Shown: one piece after another, positions 22,729 through 25,113 of the stretch | Layout: every line of letters begins with the position of its first letter | Numbering within the stretch: the stretch's first letter is position 1 | Position numbers and translations under genes: made by a program | The notes under the pieces: generated by a model | Databases searched by the model: none | Told to the model about the DNA's origin: nothing | The model's input: the letters and a program-made list of their open reading frames with translations, nothing else | NCBI GenBank assembly: GCA_023450615.1 | Contig: JAEXGT010000051.1 | Span: forward strand, 1 to 25,113 | Direction of reading: 5' to 3' | DNA: 25,113 nt | Source: Pseudomonadota bacterium | GTDB lineage: Bacteria; Pseudomonadota; Alphaproteobacteria; Rhizobiales; Beijerinckiaceae

Positions 22729-23322
22729 ATGTTCAAGTCTCTTATCCTGCCGCTTTTCCTCATCGTCCCGGCCTCAGCCCTGGCAAATGGTTGTCCGAAC
22801 GCCCAAACGGCCAAACAGGGCTTTGTCCTTGAGCGAAAGGGCACGAAGGCGGAGGTGCGCCGCGCCTCTGATCATTTCGTTCACGTGACAAACCTCTATC
22901 CGGGAGGAATGAAGCAGGACGTCATCTATTACAAAGGTCTGTTGCCGATCAGCCGTTTCGACGATACCACGCAAAGCATTTCCATCCCGGTCTCAGACAT
23001 CAGAACCATCTTCCCGCTTACCCTGAAAACACGCCGGGCCGTGACCTACGCACCGGCCTCGCCCAGGACGGTGAGGGACCTAGTCTCCCTTGAGCTTACG
23101 GTGACGGACGAGGAAGAGATCGAGCTCGGCGCCTGCACCTACGAGGTATTGGCGGTTCACCACCGCTACATGAATGCGGAGGGCAGGACGACTTCCGAGC
23201 ATACGGACCTTTATTCCCCTGCCCTCGGCTTCGTCCTCGCCAAACGATACCCCGAGAAAGGCGGCAGGCACACGCTCATGCAATATCAAAGCATCAAGCC
23301 GCTCGAACGCGCTCCGTTCTGA
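22729..23322 (+). CDS. Secreted protein of unknown function
   Basis: 197 residues. The N-terminus MFKSLILPLFLIVPASALANG is a Sec signal peptide with an ALA-NG cleavage site; an in-frame ATG at 22669 would place the hydrophobic stretch internally and is rejected. The mature protein has two Cys (GCPNAQ near the start and GACTYEV) that could form a disulfide, many short strands and a conserved-looking tail (YSPALGFVLAKRYPEKGG), consistent with a small beta-sheet periplasmic protein. No ribosome binding site is evident. I do not recognise a family. It is divergent from the dehydratase operon and convergent with the DUF533 gene, so context says little. Confidence 0.75.
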   Translation: MFKSLILPLFLIVPASALANGCPNAQTAKQGFVLERKGTKAEVRRASDHFVHVTNLYPGGMKQDVIYYKGLLPISRFDDTTQSISIPVSDIRTIFPLTLKTRRAVTYAPASPRTVRDLVSLELTVTDEEEIELGACTYEVLAVHHRYMNAEGRTTSEHTDLYSPALGFVLAKRYPEKGGRHTLMQYQSIKPLERAPF

Positions 23323-23324
23323 GT

Positions 23325-24161
23325 TCAGAGCAAACCGCCAGCAGTTTCATCGATCTGCGCCCGGGTCGCCTGATCGAGATCGAGCGCTTCGGCCAACTGA
23401 CGAAGGAACTCGCGCTCCTGGATCGTATCGGGGTCGATTGCGATGCGAGCGGCAGCATAAACCTGCGCTGCCTTCTCAGGATCGTTCACATTGGCAGCCA
23501 GTTCTTCCACATCGGCCGGCGCAGCCATTTCCCGCTCAAGCCAACCGCTCGACTGAGGATCGATTCCCGCCTCGGTGAGCCCTTTGACGATGCGCGAACG
23601 CTCGGCCTCATCAATCCTGCCGTCGGACGCGGCTGCCGCCACCATCGTCCGTAGGAACAGCAAAGCATCGTCCTCGGTCTGGGAGACCGGATGGAAACGG
23701 GACGTTTCCGGGAGACTAAGCGCTGCTTGAGCAACGGTACCGCCTTCCGTAGCGATTGCGTCGCCTGTCCCCTGTCCCGGGTTCTGTGAAGCAGCAGTCC
23801 CAGCTCCCTGTTGCTTTTGGTAAGCGCGATAGGCCAGCCCGCCGATCACGGCCAAGCCTCCGAGCTTCACGAGATTGCCAGTGAGCTTGCCCTTCTTGCG
23901 GCGGCCGAACATAAGTCCTGCCAAGCCGACAAGGGCGGCCTGAGTCACGCCAGGATGCTGCGTCGCCAAATCCTTCGCCTTCTGTAAGAGCTGATCGGGC
24001 GAGTGGCCGGCAAGCTGCGTCACGCTCTTTTCAAGCTGCCGCCCTAGCCCCTGCTGGGCTCCAGAATTTGTGGCAGTGGAAGAACCTTGACGGTCTTGCT
24101 GCCCATCGGGGCGGCCAAGTGCCCCGACGAATGCATCCAACAATTTCCTATAATCGACCAT
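23325..24161 (-). CDS. DUF533 (TerB-like) membrane-associated protein
   Basis: 278 residues starting MVDYRKLLDAFVGALG; AGGAGG lies 5 bases upstream, so an earlier ATG at 24182 is rejected. The first 65 residues are Gln/Ser-rich and helical. A basic patch GRRKKGK is followed by one hydrophobic helix (VKLGGLAVIGGLAYRAY, about 95-110), then a Gly/Gln/Thr-rich linker, then a helical TerB-like domain (DDALLFLRTMVAAAASDGRIDEAERSRIVKGL onward) to the end. The DUF533 (YebE-like) family is poorly understood and linked to membrane stress in some hosts. It ends 2 bases from the convergent secreted-protein gene. Confidence 0.9.
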   Translation of the reverse strand: MVDYRKLLDAFVGALGRPDGQQDRQGSSTATNSGAQQGLGRQLEKSVTQLAGHSPDQLLQKAKDLATQHPGVTQAALVGLAGLMFGRRKKGKLTGNLVKLGGLAVIGGLAYRAYQKQQGAGTAASQNPGQGTGDAIATEGGTVAQAALSLPETSRFHPVSQTEDDALLFLRTMVAAAASDGRIDEAERSRIVKGLTEAGIDPQSSGWLEREMAAPADVEELAANVNDPEKAAQVYAAARIAIDPDTIQEREFLRQLAEALDLDQATRAQIDETAGGLL

Positions 24162-24227
24162 GAGATCCTCCTGCCCGTTCAATGCGAAAGCAAGAACACA
24201 ACGGAGGGGCCGGGGAATGGTTCAGGT

Positions 24228-24866
24228 TTAGCTTCGTAACGAAGCCGCATCCCTGGCAAGACGCTCGATCTCAGCGAGGTCTCCCCTCTTCATGGACTCG
24301 GCAGGTGTCACCCAGGTGCCGCCGACACAAACCACGTTGGGAAGCGACAGGTAGGAAGCCGCACTAGCCCGGTCGATGCCGCCGGTTGGGCAGAAACGCA
24401 GTTCAGGCAACGGGCCATGAACAGATTTCAGCCAGGCGGGGCCGCCGGACACTGCTGCCGGAAAGAACTTCAGATGCTGAAAGCCGAGTTCGGCAAGGGT
24501 CATCGCCTCCGAGACCGTGGCGCAGCCGGGCATGACCGGGATCGTCGATTCACGCAGAACCTCGGCCAGTTTCAGAGAAGTGCCCGGCGTGACGATGAAC
24601 TTTGCTCCGGCATCGATGACCTCCTGGATCTGGCTGCGCGCCAGCACCGTGCCTGCCGCAACGACAGCTTCAGGCACAGCCTTGGCGATCGCGCTGATCG
24701 CATCGAGTGCCGCAGGCGTCCTTAGCGTCACCTCGATGATGGGTAGTCCGGCTTGAACGAGTGAGTGGGCCAGATCGATGCTGATCCGCGCATCCTCAAG
24801 AGTAACAACGGGAATGACCGGCGCAAGGCGCAGGTATTCGCGAAGAACGGTTCCTTCAGATGCCAT
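24228..24866 (-). CDS. eda: 2-dehydro-3-deoxy-phosphogluconate (KDPG/KHG) aldolase
   Basis: 212 residues, class I aldolase of the Entner-Doudoroff pathway: cleaves KDPG to pyruvate and glyceraldehyde 3-phosphate, or other 2-keto-3-deoxy acids. Glu45, Arg49, Thr73 and Schiff-base Lys133 (HLKFFPA) sit at the E. coli positions. The protein is complete. The purine stretch GGAAGAG is about 12 bases before the ATG, and a later start is not supported. It is on the same strand as the dehydratase operon but separated by the secreted protein and DUF533 genes, so it has its own promoter; it could serve general carbon metabolism or process the dehydratase product. No kinase or edd is in the window. Confidence 0.95.
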   Translation of the reverse strand: MASEGTVLREYLRLAPVIPVVTLEDARISIDLAHSLVQAGLPIIEVTLRTPAALDAISAIAKAVPEAVVAAGTVLARSQIQEVIDAGAKFIVTPGTSLKLAEVLRESTIPVMPGCATVSEAMTLAELGFQHLKFFPAAVSGGPAWLKSVHGPLPELRFCPTGGIDRASAASYLSLPNVVCVGGTWVTPAESMKRGDLAEIERLARDAASLRS

Positions 24867-25084
24867 GCCGCTTGCTCTCTTCCATAGGGTGCTTGGGAGT
24901 TGGAGAATGTTTTAGAACCCGGCGGCATCTCTGCCAAGATCACCATTTCCAGAATAGGGCTGGAATGTCCCTATAAGGTTCGAGGACACAGCACCCGTTG
25001 TCTCGACTCGCTCAATATCGAGGAGGGGTTCTTATCGCTGCACTGCTTTTGGACGCGTTTGTTTTGGCGTTCCGGGCGGGGTGA

Positions 25085-25106
25085 GGGGTTTGAATGCCCA
25101 AACCCC
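25085..25106. other. Inverted repeat near the right window edge
   Basis: GGGGTTTG (25085-25092) and CAAACCCC (25099-25106) are exact complements around AATGCC, within a longer G-rich/C-rich stretch reaching the window end. It could be a terminator for a gene to the right or part of another intergenic repeat cut by the edge. From 24867 to 25084 no gene is seen. Confidence 0.4.
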
Positions 25107-25113
25107 CGCCGGC

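Noticed and set aside
1..25113. CRISPR array, tRNA, rRNA, insertion sequence or prophage
   Set aside because: No regularly spaced direct repeats, no cloverleaf candidates and no transposase, integrase or phage proteins were seen among the plausible genes.

Overview
The window is GC-rich (roughly 60-65% by eye), with tightly packed genes. It looks like a chromosomal segment of an alphaproteobacterium of the order Hyphomicrobiales (Rhizobiales). The reasons are a homospermidine synthase with a matching ornithine decarboxylase, two OpgG-type periplasmic glucan proteins, a Rhizobiales-style ZnuCBA/CobW/WD40 zinc region, and several families of palindromic intergenic repeats of the rhizobial kind. 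A Methylobacteriaceae/Microvirga/Bosea-like host is a guess from memory. No rRNA, tRNA, CRISPR array, insertion sequence or phage gene was seen.

Layout. 1-900: C-terminal part of a glucan biosynthesis protein, cut by the window edge. 928-6342: zinc region, consisting of a His-rich mini membrane protein, a ZnuC/ZnuB/ZnuA-type ABC importer, a palindromic repeat, a CobW-family GTPase with a His tract, a second repeat, a cytoplasmic WD40 beta-propeller and a small CNDPGCPG protein. 6468-7460: a DUF2937 protein and an unknown 112-residue protein, separated by another palindromic repeat. 7524-12304: polyamine locus with homospermidine synthase (hss), an MFS transporter, a GNAT acetyltransferase and ornithine decarboxylase (odc). 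The decarboxylase has a long structured leader that fits the alphaproteobacterial speF RNA. 12940-14514: a complete Tat-exported OpgG paralogue. 14719-17790: a strong promoter, a roughly 400-nt structured leader, then a Thi5/NMT1-type ABC importer (binding protein, ATPase, permease). 17883-18410: a MarR regulator with a candidate operator. 18515-19806: a stand-alone TfoX C-terminal domain protein and a 2-hydroxyacid dehydrogenase. 19906-22488: an SDR and a xylonate-dehydratase-type IlvD/Edd enzyme in one operon. 22729-24866: a secreted unknown, a DUF533 protein and a KDPG aldolase (eda).

How the genes fit together. Zinc would enter through ZnuABC and may be handed on inside the cell by the CobW GTPase, with the WD40 and Cys-pair proteins as possible partners. 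Ornithine decarboxylase makes putrescine and Hss converts it to homospermidine; the leader RNA probably gates the first step. The dehydratase, SDR, 2-hydroxyacid dehydrogenase and Eda aldolase look like parts of a non-phosphorylative sugar-acid pathway whose substrate cannot be read from sequence.

The most interesting unexplained signals are the structured leader at 14755-14925, the odc leader with two mutually exclusive hairpins, the 105-bp repeat present twice (once forming the stop-codon ends of two convergent genes), and the cytosolic beta-propeller/CobW/His-rich zinc cluster.
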